NCBI GenBank assembly: GCA_014058105.1 | Contig: JACGCM010001948.1 | Location: 4,712,001-4,776,000 of the forward strand | DNA length: 64,000 bases | DNA from: Kingdonia uniflora | Lineage: Eukaryota > Streptophyta > Magnoliopsida > Ranunculales > Circaeasteraceae | Direction of reading: 5' to 3' | Shown here: one piece after another, positions 20,801 to 30,789 of the stretch | Numbering within the stretch: the first letter of the stretch is position 1 | How the letters are laid out: every line of letters starts with the position of its first letter | Position numbers and translations under genes: made by a program | The notes under the pieces: model-generated | Told to the model about the DNA's origin: nothing | Database searches by the model: none | What the model saw: the letters and a program-made list of their open reading frames with translations, nothing else

Positions 20801-23017
20801 TGGGATAGGGATACTGTAGTCCGTGCTCTACGTGCTGCTTTCAACAATCCGGAAAGAGCTGTTGACTACTTATATTCCGTAAGTCTGCTTGTCATTCCAT
20901 ATTTCTCGCTATCTCTTTTATGATGTTGACAAGTCTTTGTTCTATACTTTATGTTGTACTTATAGCGTATGATGAAGCATGTGTAAAATGTGACTGTGAA
21001 ATGCAATAAAATCAATATTTAGAAGCTAATATTTATCTTTGTTATCCTCCTGCAAGGAATAAACTTCCATTTTATTTCTTCTGTGTATTTACTATAAATG
21101 GCAGCAATGGGGACTTGTAACACATGGACTACCTACAACCATCTTTATTTCATGTTTTCCTTTTTTTTTTCTCCACCAATCTATAGAAGTAAATAAGCTA
21201 CCATATCTAACATAGTTTTGCCCTTGGGCACTTGTGTTGCGCATAACTGCTCCATCATTGCCTTTATGTGTTTAACACAGTAAGCTGACCCGCCCCAACT
21301 ACCCATTGGAGTTGAAGCTCCAACCCTTTCAATGAATGCAAGAAATAAAAATTCCATTGAAATAATCACTTTTCACTGTTTGTTGATATTGCGGGTTCTA
21401 TACTACTTTTAACCTACTAATAATTTTACATGGAACCTGGTCATTTCACTACATGGAGAAATGTAAGCTGATAAGAGAACAATCACATTTTTGTTTCTGT
21501 CAAAAGATATTTCAGTACCACAACACAACAGTGTTCACTTCAATACTAAAACTTTGATATACCAGGGTATACCCGAGCAAACAGAAGTTCCGCCTGTAGC
21601 AGCACAACCGGCCAGCCCCAGTATTGTGCCAGGTGTAATACCTCCTCTTGCCCAAGCTGCTGCTCCACAACCAGCACAACCAATAGCAGTTCCTTCAGCT
21701 GGACCTAATGCAAATCCCCTAGATCTGTTTCCGCAGGTACTTGTTGTACACTCATATGTGCTCAACTGTACAGTACTCTTCCGCCCATTATGAATTATAT
21801 TGTTTTGAAACAGGGCCTGCCAAGTGTTGGTTCTAATGCTAATCCGGGCACCTTAGATTTTCTACGCAACAGTCAGCAGGTATGTCAAATGCTGACTATG
21901 TCAAATGCTGACTCTGGGGTTCTTATTTTTAATAGTTTACTGAGAAATAAGTGTACTCATCTTCACAGTTCCAAGCTTTGCGAGCTATGGTGCAGGCAAA
22001 CCCCCAAATTTTGCAGGTATGTTCTTGTATCTTCGTACATACCTTTGTTCTTCATACATACCTTTGTCTTATTCTTTTTTCTTTTGGACTTATCAAACTT
22101 GTTCTGTTTTAGCCTATGCTCCAAGAGCTAGGAAAGCAAAATCCCCATTTAATGAGGCTTATTCAAGAACACCAGGCCGATTTCCTTCGCCTTATCAATG
22201 AACCTGTTGAAGGAGGAGCAGAGGGGTGAGATTCTTTTTAATGTTGTGCACATATTGTTTGAAGTAGTGTATGTGCTGCTAAGTGTGTTTGCCCATTCAA
22301 TTGTGTATCAGGAACGTGTTAGGGCAGCTGGCATCAGCAATGCCCCAGTCCGTGACTGTCACTCCAGAGGAACGTGAAGCTATTGAACGTGTAAGTTTTT
22401 ATATATCCCATTTTCTTTATTGAACGTGTAGATATCTGACAGTTACACTTAGTCTGACTGCCGTTCCTTTTCGCCCCCCCCCATTGTTCTGACATGGCTT
22501 AAATGTTTGGTTTGCGGCTTTGTTGTTGTTTTGTAATTTATGGGAGCATCTCCAATAATGATAAAAGGTCATAGGTTGAAAATACGACACCAGTTGCTCG
22601 AATATGCATGTAAAGTTTGTGTGACAGACAAAACCTGGTTGCGGTAGTTGTGGAAGTCCACCCTTCCTATCTACACGACTCGGGAGACCTAACAGATACT
22701 GTAGAAGTCATCTGTAGTTCTTGAGCTTTTCAAGGATATTTTCAGTGCAACATTACTGAGCGTTTTTCCTTCATGTGCAAGAACATTGCACCTCTTGAGA
22801 TGCTCCAATTAGAAAAGTTCAATTAGTGGTTGGTTGATTATTAAGGGCGTAATTCCACTGTTCATGGCTTTAAATTGTGTGTATGTTTTTTTGGCAGCTC
22901 GAGGCAATGGGCTTTGACCGAGCAATAGTACTGGAAGTGTTCTTTGCCTGTAACAAGAATGAGGAGCTGGCAGCTAACTATCTGCTTGACCACATTCACG
23001 AGTTTGACGAGCAGTGA
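14876..23017 (+). CDS. RAD23: RAD23 ubiquitin receptor / UV excision repair protein, 12 exons
   Basis: RAD23 carries ubiquitylated proteins to the 26S proteasome and stabilises the XPC/RAD4 DNA-damage sensor. Exons read by splice sites: 14876-14941, 18048-18209, 20096-20149, 20308-20369, 20464-20517, 20698-20878, 21566-21736, 21814-21879, 21969-22016, 22113-22225, 22312-22390, 22898-23017. All join in frame to a protein of 391 residues. Order of domains: N-terminal ubiquitin-like domain (about residues 1-76, starting [17 protein letters not shown]); Ala/Pro/Thr linker; first UBA domain with [17 protein letters not shown] (about 145-190); a second Ala/Pro-rich linker; the XPC-binding domain ([20 protein letters not shown] and [12 protein letters not shown]); and the C-terminal UBA with [15 protein letters not shown], ending HEFDEQ. 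The length lies between the Arabidopsis RAD23C and RAD23D forms as I recall them. No damage is seen. Intron 1 is very long (3106 bp). Confidence 0.97.
14942..18047 (+). other. RAD23 intron 1 (3.1 kb)
   Basis: GT at 14942 and a pyrimidine-poor but valid TATGCAG acceptor at 18047 bound this intron. Apart from a decayed minus-strand coding fragment (16410-16865), homopolymer T runs (17098-17113) and A/T-rich sequence, I recognise nothing. Part of 15250-16110 is more G/C-rich than the rest and may be an old insertion, but no termini were found. Confidence 0.8.
16410..16865 (-). pseudogene. Decayed protein-coding fragment of unknown family inside RAD23 intron 1
   Basis: On the minus strand, 63 codons open at 16865 (ending near [11 protein letters not shown] at 16677). 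They are followed, in shifted frames, by [16 protein letters not shown] and then by a long sensible stretch, [20 protein letters not shown] and [20 protein letters not shown], to about 16410. The amino-acid use looks like real protein but needs at least two frame changes. I do not recognise the family. It could be a retroposed exon cluster or a piece of an unknown transposon. Confidence 0.4.
18462..18633 (+). repeat. Two-copy 86-bp tandem repeat in RAD23 intron 2
   Basis: The units 18462-18547 and 18548-18633 share CTAGCATGCAC, GGAAATTC, TCATGTGAC, CCAATT and CATACT in register, with scattered substitutions, so the duplication is not recent. Confidence 0.8.
19701..19878 (+). repeat. Near-perfect 89-bp tandem duplication in RAD23 intron 2
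   Basis: The units 19701-19789 and 19790-19878 (starting AAATCATTATAATACTAC) match except for a single visible T/C change in the AGA-T/C-TCATGG word. This is a young duplication in intron 2 (18210-20095), which otherwise holds only A/T-rich sequence and degraded repeats. Confidence 0.92.
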
Positions 23018-23326
23018 TGCCTTGAAAATATACTTTGGTTTTTCTTTTTTCATCGTCTATCCTTTCTGTGTCGTCGACTCCATTCACTACCTAGTTGTTG
23101 GAAGATGATTGTAGTGTGATTTAACTTAAAGGACTGTCGAGATGTTTTCTTCTTTGTTTTTTTTCTTCTTCTCGAAGAACTTATCAAAACCATAAAGATG
23201 CACTCGGATACCCATTAATTGGGTATATCATTATCCTGCTCAACCAAAAGGTGTGAGCATTTTACTCTGTACTTTTTACGGTGTTGTAATGTTTGTTCCC
23301 GCTCTTTCAAAGAGACATTATCCCAG
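23018..23326 (+). other. RAD23 3' UTR and downstream flank
   Basis: About 300 bp lie between the RAD23 stop and the LTR insertion. The sequence is T-rich with TTGTAATGTTTG-type near-upstream elements. There is no canonical AATAAA. Confidence 0.5.
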
Positions 23327-24169
23327 TGTCACGGCCCGGCTCAAGCACATCAACACTACTTGAATTGCAGCTGAATAATAGACCGTGTAGTGTACATGCA
23401 AGTGCGGCTAAGCATGTACAAGCCTTCTTTACTAAGTGTGACCGCACTTGTAGAATATACTCGGATGTTGGGTGCTAGACGGATTATCTTGATGCTTGTG
23501 AGGGTCATCGAATAGATAATTAAAATAGGCAGTAAGGTTGAAGGTTCTTATAGTGTAATCATTCGTGACTATGCATAAGTACATATAGCACACCTCAGTA
23601 AGGTTGAAGGTTCTTATAGTGTAATCATTCGTGACTATGCATAAGTACATATAGCACACCTGTCCTAGGAGCATATCTTGATAGCTTAATATGGCAGATC
23701 CGAGATAGATTGATAGGCCACGAGCCTCGACTATTTGAATGACATAGTCAATTTATAAGTGGCGACCCGTCTCGGATAGCTCAAGGGTCATACGCAGAGC
23801 ATAGCAGCCATGTGGTCTAACCCTATCTGAAAAAGCGGCCCGCATTCAAGAAAATGTATCCTGGCATTTCATATGCCTAGGAGAACCCATGAACATCCTT
23901 TGTGGATGATCTATGAGCCGGGGTCCTAAATTACCAAGCATAGATTTCTTAAGTCATGGAGAGGTTTGGACCAACTTCCTCCTTAATATAACTACCAAGT
24001 AAATTACTAGTCTCTAAAATAAAACATCAAATGTTGAGACGAAGCGTACTCACCATTTTCGCCCCCTTAACCAAATCCGATTTTAACGAAACTTGGCGTG
24101 CAACTATATTAAGATATGTATAACATGTATCCAAGGTCAGATCGCCTCTTTTTTGGGGAGGACATAACA
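23327..24169 (-). repeat. 3' LTR of the truncated non-coding element
   Basis: The LTR runs from TGTCACGG at 23327 to GACATAACA at 24169, so on the element strand it is TG...CA. It matches the LTRs at 52813 and 56469 through words such as CTTGGCGT-G/A-CAACTATATTA and CACCTGTCCT (element antisense). It is 843 bp, longer than the other LTRs partly because of a 66-bp tandem duplication at 23531-23662. Confidence 0.85.
23531..23662 (+). repeat. Perfect 66-bp tandem duplication within the LTR
   Basis: The units 23531-23596 and 23597-23662 (AGTAAGGTTGAAGGTTCTTA onward) are identical except at the last base. The single-copy equivalent is seen in the partial LTR at 25785-25865 and in both LTRs of the second element, so the duplication is specific to this LTR. 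Confidence 0.92.
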
Positions 24170-25562
24170 CTGGCATCTTCCTGCGCGGATTTGCATTTAT
24201 TCCCGGTGAGCATGGGTCGTCTTCAACATCTCATAAATGTCTCGGTCGAGGCATAAAATCTACTTTTGAGAATCAAATACAAATCATCTTACGTATTTTG
24301 CCAAACTTCGGTGGTAATGACCCTGCTAGAATCTGCGTACAGCTGCGCCACAACTCCCCTGTTATAGCCTATGACTTCTAACTAATTGACTGCTGAAGTG
24401 TTTCTCCATTTCTTCATCCGTACTCTTCTGCGAATAACTTGGGGAATTTTGGAACATAATACTGCCACTACACCTGTAAACCCTGGGCTCGTTGTCTCGT
24501 CACTTCCAACTACTATTTACATTCAAAGAGATCAACCTTCATACTGGCGCAATCATCTTAAACTGAAGCGTAGCCATACATGTGTCTGTGAACTACCTTC
24601 TAAAAACATATCCAACTAAGCTTCAGCCATTTGGATCTAATCTTCTTGAGATACTTCATCAATGCAAGCCACCATGTACCTGGAACTGGGATTAACATCC
24701 AATTCCACTCAGGATCTTTTATCCTAGAACATCGATCCATCTAAGACCATGTCTGAGATAACCTGCACAATTAAAGTAGCCCAACTATATTTTGCGACGA
24801 CCATGTAACTTACTGTGATTTGGAAACATGAATTTCATGTCGCGTATTCAAGAGAAAACTTTGCCATTATCGTCAACATGACGGAAATCACTGTGTGCGT
24901 ATCTGGGACTCAAACCATGTCTTCTGCAACTTCATTTTTAGATAATAGCGTTCAACTTCAGAACGTAGATGTGTCCATCTTGGGACAATCGAAACGAGTA
25001 TTAATCAGGGTTCTTCATTCATCTGTAGACACTAAGGAATTCAAACTAACCAAGCATTGCGTCTTCCACACATATATTCTTGGTGTATAACACTGACTAT
25101 ATCGATCTCTGTAGAGAACTTCAGGCATTGTCCTTCATCACAACTGTTACTACACTTGGCAATGCAAATATGGATCCAATACCAATTACGACCGCTAGAT
25201 CACCCTACTACTGTGCTTCATAGAGTGTATCTGCTATATTGACCAGCATTCTTGAGACATCGGACGATATAGATCACAACGTCCAACTGAAACATCCATC
25301 CTTCTTAGCTCCATTGTCCAGAGCACATTTAAACTTGAGCAATCTCGCTTGGATATGGAGCATTCATCGCACTTCCAGTATCAAATATGCAACTCGCTCT
25401 ACAAGCATTCACAACTATGCTCAGATCATCTGTCAAGAACAACATGGGATCGGATATAAACTGTCAGGTCGGCATCCCATACTACCAATTGTGTATGTAT
25501 CTTTTTGTATCGAGCTATCTTCATTTACTACAGCTTTGATAAGCATAGGCATAACTAGCCTT

Positions 25563-25574
25563 GCTCTGATACCA
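25563..25574 (-). other. Primer binding site, tRNA-iMet type
   Basis: On the minus strand the site reads TGGTATCAGAGC, the standard plant LTR-element primer site complementary to initiator tRNA-Met. It sits immediately inside the truncated LTR that starts at 25577. Confidence 0.85.
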
Positions 25575-25895
25575 ACTATCACGGTCTGACACAGGTACAT
25601 ATACAGTACCTTGAATTGCACCGGAATAATAGACTGTGCGGCGTACATGCACGTGCGGCTAAGCATGTACAAGCCTTCTACACTAGGTGCGCGACCGCAC
25701 CTGTGGAATATACTCGGATGCTAGGCGCGATCCGGATTATCCTGGATACTCGTGAGGGTCATCGAATAGATATTGGGAATAGGCAGCAATGCCAAAGGTT
25801 CCCTCAATAATCTCTACAGCATAATCACTCGTGACTATGCACAAGTATGGATATCACACCTGTCCTGACAGCAGATCAGGATAACTTAATTATGA

Positions 25896-26258
25896 GAATG
25901 TGACTGACAATTTGTTTTGCCTACCAAACACAATTATGAGAATTGCAGTTTGCAAGAACGGGAAGAGTAAAATTTTCCTTGTGTTGTTTACAGCAGCGAG
26001 CGAGTTAAATGAATTGCTTTTGGTGAGTATATTTGCATAATTGTTGTCCATCTTCAATATTGTGTACTTAATCATCCACCATAAGACATTGAAGGGTGAA
26101 AACATGATGTAGGCGAGGTCATCAAACATAAGTTGGTATGTTAAGTCTCAACGTAACTTAGATTTTGAAATAGTGGTATCAAGATATACAATTGAAAATT
26201 TTCGAATGATCATTCTCATGTCCCTTATCCTCCATATGGGCAATTAGTTAGGCTCCTA
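25896..26258. other. Spacer between two elements
   Basis: No gene is recognised. It holds A/T-rich sequence and ends in the CTA triplet (26256-26258) that serves as the left target duplication of the following Harbinger-type element. Confidence 0.4.
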
Positions 26259-26354
26259 GAGCATTCCCAGCAACTTGGCATTGGCTTTGGCCAATACCAC
26301 TGTCACGTCATCAGTCAATCTAATAGTTTTTTTTTTTTTGCCTTGAAGTGATGT

Positions 26355-26475
26355 GGCGGTAAAGATTTTACCGCCGCATTCCAACGGTTAAAAGTAAAAC
26401 ACGTGGACAACTGAGTATGAACCACGTTATTTGGGTTTAAATACATGCGGCGGCAAATAATTTACCGCTGCACTG
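26355..26475. repeat. Left subterminal palindromes of the Harbinger-type element
   Basis: GGCGGTAAAGATTTTACCGC at 26355-26374 is a perfect hairpin with 9-bp arms (26355-26375). Related GCGGCAAATAATTTACCGC lies near 26450-26470. Similar motifs lie at the opposite end. They are probably transposase-binding sites, as inferred from their symmetry. Confidence 0.7.
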
Positions 26476-26692
26476 GCAGGGAGAATATTTGGTTTTTACA
26501 CTTAGAAAAACCACAACAACTGTTCACCCCACCCTTAATTTGTTGAACAATTTTCTTCATAACAAAAATATTATGGTAAACATAAATACCGCAACATAAA
26601 ATATACATTATCATCACAAACACAAATTTCATATTAAGAATTCAAAATGTTGCATGACTTCATTGGAAATAGAACATAGCCATAAACACAAA

Positions 26693-27725
26693 TTAAACAT
26701 CATGTCCCTCATTCCTAAACTCGGTAATAGTCTTCTTTACCGCGTATCGTATATACTCTTGTTGCTCAGGGAGTAGTCCATTCACTTGAGTGGACATGAT
26801 TGTTATGCGTTCCGCTCTTTTTTGTACGGCCATTTCCGCGGCTATACGTTGGTCATTTATCTTCCACCTCTTGATTTTCTCTTCTATTTTCTTATTTGCG
26901 GTTGTCAAGCACTTCACTGATTGTTCGATTAGCTTTTTTCCTAAGTGCTTCTTATCCATTATCTCCTTCAATTGTGCCCTTGATTCACTCCACTGGGGCG
27001 AACATCCCCACACGAGTACAAACTACCTGAGGTAAGCGTACTAGAATCACTAGACCCCCCATGGAGGTAAGAGGCCACGAGCTACCCGGGCTATCATTCT
27101 TACCAGACTTCATCCAAGGTAGGGTGTCCCAACATTAGACTCCAAAGAAGACCATTTGGGGAAAGCCTTCATGATTTTGTGCACCTCATGGTAATTGAAG
27201 GGCACACCTTTGTTTAGTTTCTTGTACGTTGAATTACATAGTTCGAACTATATGAAACATAACATTAAAACTAGTATGATATACACAAAAATAGTTTGAA
27301 AAAGAAAATGAGGGAAATAGACTTACATAGTCAACCAAACTTTTTCTGCTTTCAATTGCTCCTCTGTGGTTCGTCTGAGCTTCGATCCCCTTGTAGATAG
27401 CATAATACTTGTTAAAACGTTTGCACCAAAAACTAATAATGCCATTGTAGGACCTTCGTTCTCCTCCATTGGCTAATTCATTGAAACGTTTGAGAACCAA
27501 TGTCCAAAATGTTTTACCGTCCATGTCAACACTCTTTATAGTGTTCATGGAGACTTGAGTCCACGCAAGAGGGAGGTTAACTTGCTTATGGCTGATCCAT
27601 TTCCTCTTTCCATCACCAAGGATTTCTTCACCATCTTCGCAATCCCTAAAGTTATCTTCACAAATATTTTCAAAGTTATCACCATCACCATCGACCACGT
27701 CCTCCGCGGGTGGAATCTCTGATGC
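26693..27725 (-). pseudogene. Harbinger accessory (Myb/SANT-like, trihelix) gene, 3' portion
   Basis: On the minus strand the frame enters at about 27725 (GLASEIPPAEDVVDGDGD). It continues through an acidic segment into a trihelix-like DNA-binding block (WISHKQVNLPLAWTQVSMNT, FWTLVLKRFNEL, SYNGIISFWCKRFNKYYAIY) and reaches a GTAAGT donor at 27326. A second exon begins at about 27240 (FELCNSTYKKLNKGVPFNYH) but meets a stop and frameshift at 27115-27060. The C-terminal coiled-coil domain (26950-26693, RAQLKEIMDKKHLGKKLIEQ) resembles the 'no apical meristem-associated C-terminal' domain of plant PIF/Harbinger ORF1 proteins. The stop and frameshift make it non-functional. The 5' part is displaced to 32195-32439 by a retrotransposon. 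Confidence 0.75.
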
Positions 27726-27737
27726 AAGGCCTTTAAA

Positions 27738-28073
27738 TGATTAAGCCCAAAGGCTTGGATGATTTTAATCTTATTAGGTTTAATTTTCTTTCTAGTTTTA
27801 TTTGTTTCTAGATTAAGCTTATGTCTAAATAATAGGATCTTTCTAATATGGGAATCCTCTAGCACTATATTTTATTTGTTTCTAGATTAAGCTTATGTTT
27901 AAATAATAGGATCCTTCTAATATGAGAATCCTCTAGCTCTATTATAAATAGGCATGTAATAGTTGAGAGATGCATTCAACCAAGATCAATAAAATTTATC
28001 TCTTTATTATTTATTCCTTGCAATCTCTTTTATTTTCTCGATTTAAATCGCTTCCGCTACGTGTTCTCTATTA
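27738..28073 (+). repeat. 5' LTR of the nested Ty3/gypsy element, with internal 74-bp duplication
   Basis: It starts TGATTAAGCCC and has TATA-like CTATTATAAATAGG at 27938-27951. It ends just before the primer site. Units 27797-27870 and 27871-27944 (TTTATTTGTTTCTAGATTAA onward) are tandem copies with a few substitutions. The 3' boundary is uncertain by a few bases, since no clear CA end is seen. Confidence 0.75.
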
Positions 28074-28075
28074 AG

Positions 28076-28086
28076 TGGTATCAGAT
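28076..28086 (+). other. Primer binding site, tRNA-iMet type
   Basis: TGGTATCAGAT directly follows the LTR, ten bases identical to the standard TGGTATCAGAG primer word. Confidence 0.8.
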
Positions 28087-28108
28087 TCAGTCGTAGGCCT
28101 GTGCCAAG

Positions 28109-29341
28109 ATGGTGAACAACGAAAACAAAGACCGTGCCCAAGACGGAAATCTTGGAAACCTTGTGACGAGGGAAGAGTTCACCAAAAAACTTAATTGCTT
28201 GGAAGATAAAATTGAAGCTTCCAATCGAAAAGTTCAACAACTCGCCGCAACCATCAACAATCTCACTATACAAGTAAGTAAACTATCACCCTTCTCAACC
28301 CCCGTTACTTCCATACCCTTTTCACCATCTACAACTTTACCTATATGCACCCCACCCTTCGCTTCTCGAAATTCCAGCCTTACACTCACCCCCAACACCA
28401 ATGAAACCCCCACAAAAACAACCCAATACCGTCAAAACCCTAATACCGTTCTCACATCATTACAACCCTAAAACCCAATATTTTCTAATACCCATATTGA
28501 TATAACCCTAAACGACCACAATGATCTAGGCAACCCTCACCAATCCATCTCTTTTACCTCTTCCCCAAACCGCTACCACCAACATTAAATTATACAACAC
28601 CACCACACTCCACAAAAGACCAATAACCACCAAAACTACCCACCCGATTACCAATCCCAACAAAAAAGCCATGATTATCAATTATCTATGAACGATATGG
28701 CTCTTGTCGATGGCGTACGTGGGCGACCTCCCAATTTATATATTCATGATCCATATTTTACACCTTACCAAGCACAACCCCATCAATTTGAGTACAAGAT
28801 GAAGGTCGATCTTCCGGCTTTTAATGGCCATCTTCATGTCGAAGATTTTCTCGATTGGCTTTCTATGGTGGAGAAATTTTTTGATTACATGCATATTCCG
28901 GAGGAAAAGAAAACTTCGCTCGTAGCATATAAGCTCAAGAGTAGTGTTAACGCTTGGTGGGATAGTATTGTCAAGGCTCGTTGTAAAGAGGGAAAATTAC
29001 CTATTCGCGATTGGGCACAAATAAAAAAATATCTACGACGTCGTTTTCCACCTTCTAACTACGAAGTAATTCTTTATGACCAACTTCAAAATTTAAAACA
29101 AGGTACTCACTCCGTTGTCGAATATCTTGAAGATTTTTACCGTTTATCGGCGCGTAATGGTATGAGTGAGAACAAGGTCAAGCAACTTAGTCGTTTCATT
29201 GGAGGTTTACGCTTTGAGATTCAAGACAAGATGTCGATGTCGCATATTCCTTCTATGGATATCGCTATTGAGTTAGCTCAACGAGCGGAACAATTTCTTG
29301 ATAAAGCCAAACGATTTTCTAATAATGGGCGACCACAATAA
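28109..29341 (+). pseudogene. Ty3/gypsy gag, first part
   Basis: The frame at 28109-28471 begins MVNNENKDRAQDGNLGNLVT with an N-terminal coiled coil and a Ser/Thr/Pro-rich tail. After a stop, the frame at 28688-29341 carries the retrotransposon gag domain: YKMKVDLPAFNGHLHVEDFL, a W-containing core (NAWWDSIVKAR) and YDQLQNLKQGTHSVVEYLEDFYRL. This is the conserved capsid signature of plant Ty3 elements. It ends at a stop at 29339-29341, so capsid and nucleocapsid are now separated. Confidence 0.88.
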
Positions 29342-29533
29342 CGAGGGTATTCATCATCCTCATCTCCTGAAATAAACCGTTTTACACCAAACACATCTCT
29401 TATAAATACCCCTTCATCCAACTTAAACAATTCTCCACAAACCCATAACTCTACCACAAAAATCCGTTTACCGCAACCCCATAATCACCCTCCTAACCAA
29501 TACCAAAATAACCTACCCTTCGACTCTAAACCT

Positions 29534-30789
29534 TTGCTTGAACACCCCACCGACCCTTATGCTCGTCCTAAACAAAATTATTGTTATCATTGTAACCAAC
29601 ATGGTCATGCATCTAATATTTGCCCATCTCGAAACAATGTAAACCCTCGAGTAAATTTAACACACCATGATGAGGAGGTCATCGTTGATGGTGAGGTTCA
29701 TGGGCATCCATCCGTTTTGGCTCTTTGTGATCCGATTTTATTTGAGTCGTCGTCGGATATTATTGAAGAAGTTCTTGACGGATGCGACGAAGAAGATGAA
29801 CGATGTTATTTTTTTGTAAACTTCTCTTTACACAACAAGGAGATACGTCCCAACGCAACAACATATTTCACTCCCAATGCTTGATTAACGATAAACTCAC
29901 CAAATTTATCATTGATGGCGGTTCAAGCGAAAATATTATTTCCAAATCGGTGGTTCCGAAGCTTGGTTTAGCTCTTAGTTTGCATCCGAATTCTTATCCT
30001 ATTTATTGGATCAAGGATACTTGTGTTTCTAAGGTTATACATCAATGTCGGGTTCCTTTTACTATTGGTAAATATAGTGAGGAGATTTTGTGCGATGTCG
30101 TTGACATGGATGTTTGTCATATTCTTCTTGAACGACCTTGGTTGTTTAATTTAGATGTTGATAGTAAGGGACGTAACAATATGTACACATTTACAAAAGG
30201 TGGTCTCAAGTATATGTTTACTTCTATGAAGCCCAATGTGAAGCTCAAAGCACCTCCGACCGCGAAAATGGTTTTATTGCTTTCCGATGATGTGAAGAAA
30301 GATGTTCAAGAGGCCGAAACTATTTTTGCTCTTGTTTCTAAAGGTGATGTCTCCAATCCTAATGGCATGCCTCAAGAAGTTAAAGATCTTTTACATAAAT
30401 TTTCTAGCATTCTTCTTACCGAGTTTCCAAATTTTCTACCTCCTATGAGAGATATTCAACATCACATCAATCTTGTTCCGGGTGCAAGCTTGCCAAACTT
30501 ACCACATTACCGTATGCCACCAAATGACCATGCAATTTTACAAGAGAAAGTACAAGACCTACTTTCTAAAGTCCTTATTCGTCCATCAATGAGTCCGTGT
30601 GCGGTTCCGGCACTCCTAGTCCCAAAGAAAGATGGCTCTTGGCGCATGTGTGTTGATAGTCGAGCTATTAACAAAATTACGGTACGTTATCGTTTTCCGA
30701 TTCCTCGTCTTGACGATATGTTGGATATGCTCTCCGGTTCAAAAATCTTCTCTAAAATTGATCTCAAAAGCGGTTATCACCAAATTTGA
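29534..30789 (+). pseudogene. Ty3/gypsy nucleocapsid, protease and start of reverse transcriptase
   Basis: The zinc knuckle CYHCNQHGHASNIC (CX2CX4HX4C) lies at about 29578-29620. The frame closes at 29884, and the overlapping frame 29803-30789 carries a protease-like [13 protein letters not shown], in which the active-site D-T/S-G reads D-G-G. It then carries the RT N-terminus with [20 protein letters not shown] (about 30590-30650) and [20 protein letters not shown], and [12 protein letters not shown] up to a TGA at 30787. Confidence 0.88.

Larger units (their letters stand above)
23327..25895 (-). mobile_element. Truncated copy of a non-coding LTR retrotransposon family (same family as 52813-57271)
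   Basis: Reversed relative to RAD23. In element orientation it has a truncated 5' LTR (25895-25577), a tRNA-Met-type primer site (25574-25563), an internal region (25562-24170) and a full 3' LTR (24169-23327). The internal region read on the minus strand runs collinear with 53630-54800 of the second copy. Shared blocks include GGTAGTATGGGAT, TTGTAGAGCGAGTTGC, CAGTATAGCAGAT and AATATAGCAGATAC, TTAGTAACAGTTGTGAT and GTAGTAACAGTTGTGAT, GGAATTCCTTAGTGTCTACAG and GATCCTGAGTGGAATTGGA. No pol or gag domain is visible in either copy. Only about half of the internal region is present here, so an internal deletion is likely. Confidence 0.85.

Noticed and set aside
23432..23674. 80-codon minus-strand frame with an exact repeated peptide
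   Set aside because: It is created by the 66-bp tandem duplication in the LTR. A multiple-of-three repeat keeps any frame open.
24815..25589. Several 60-116 codon frames in the truncated non-coding element
   Set aside because: They are in the orientation opposite to the element and break at many points in the other copy. They do not match any family.
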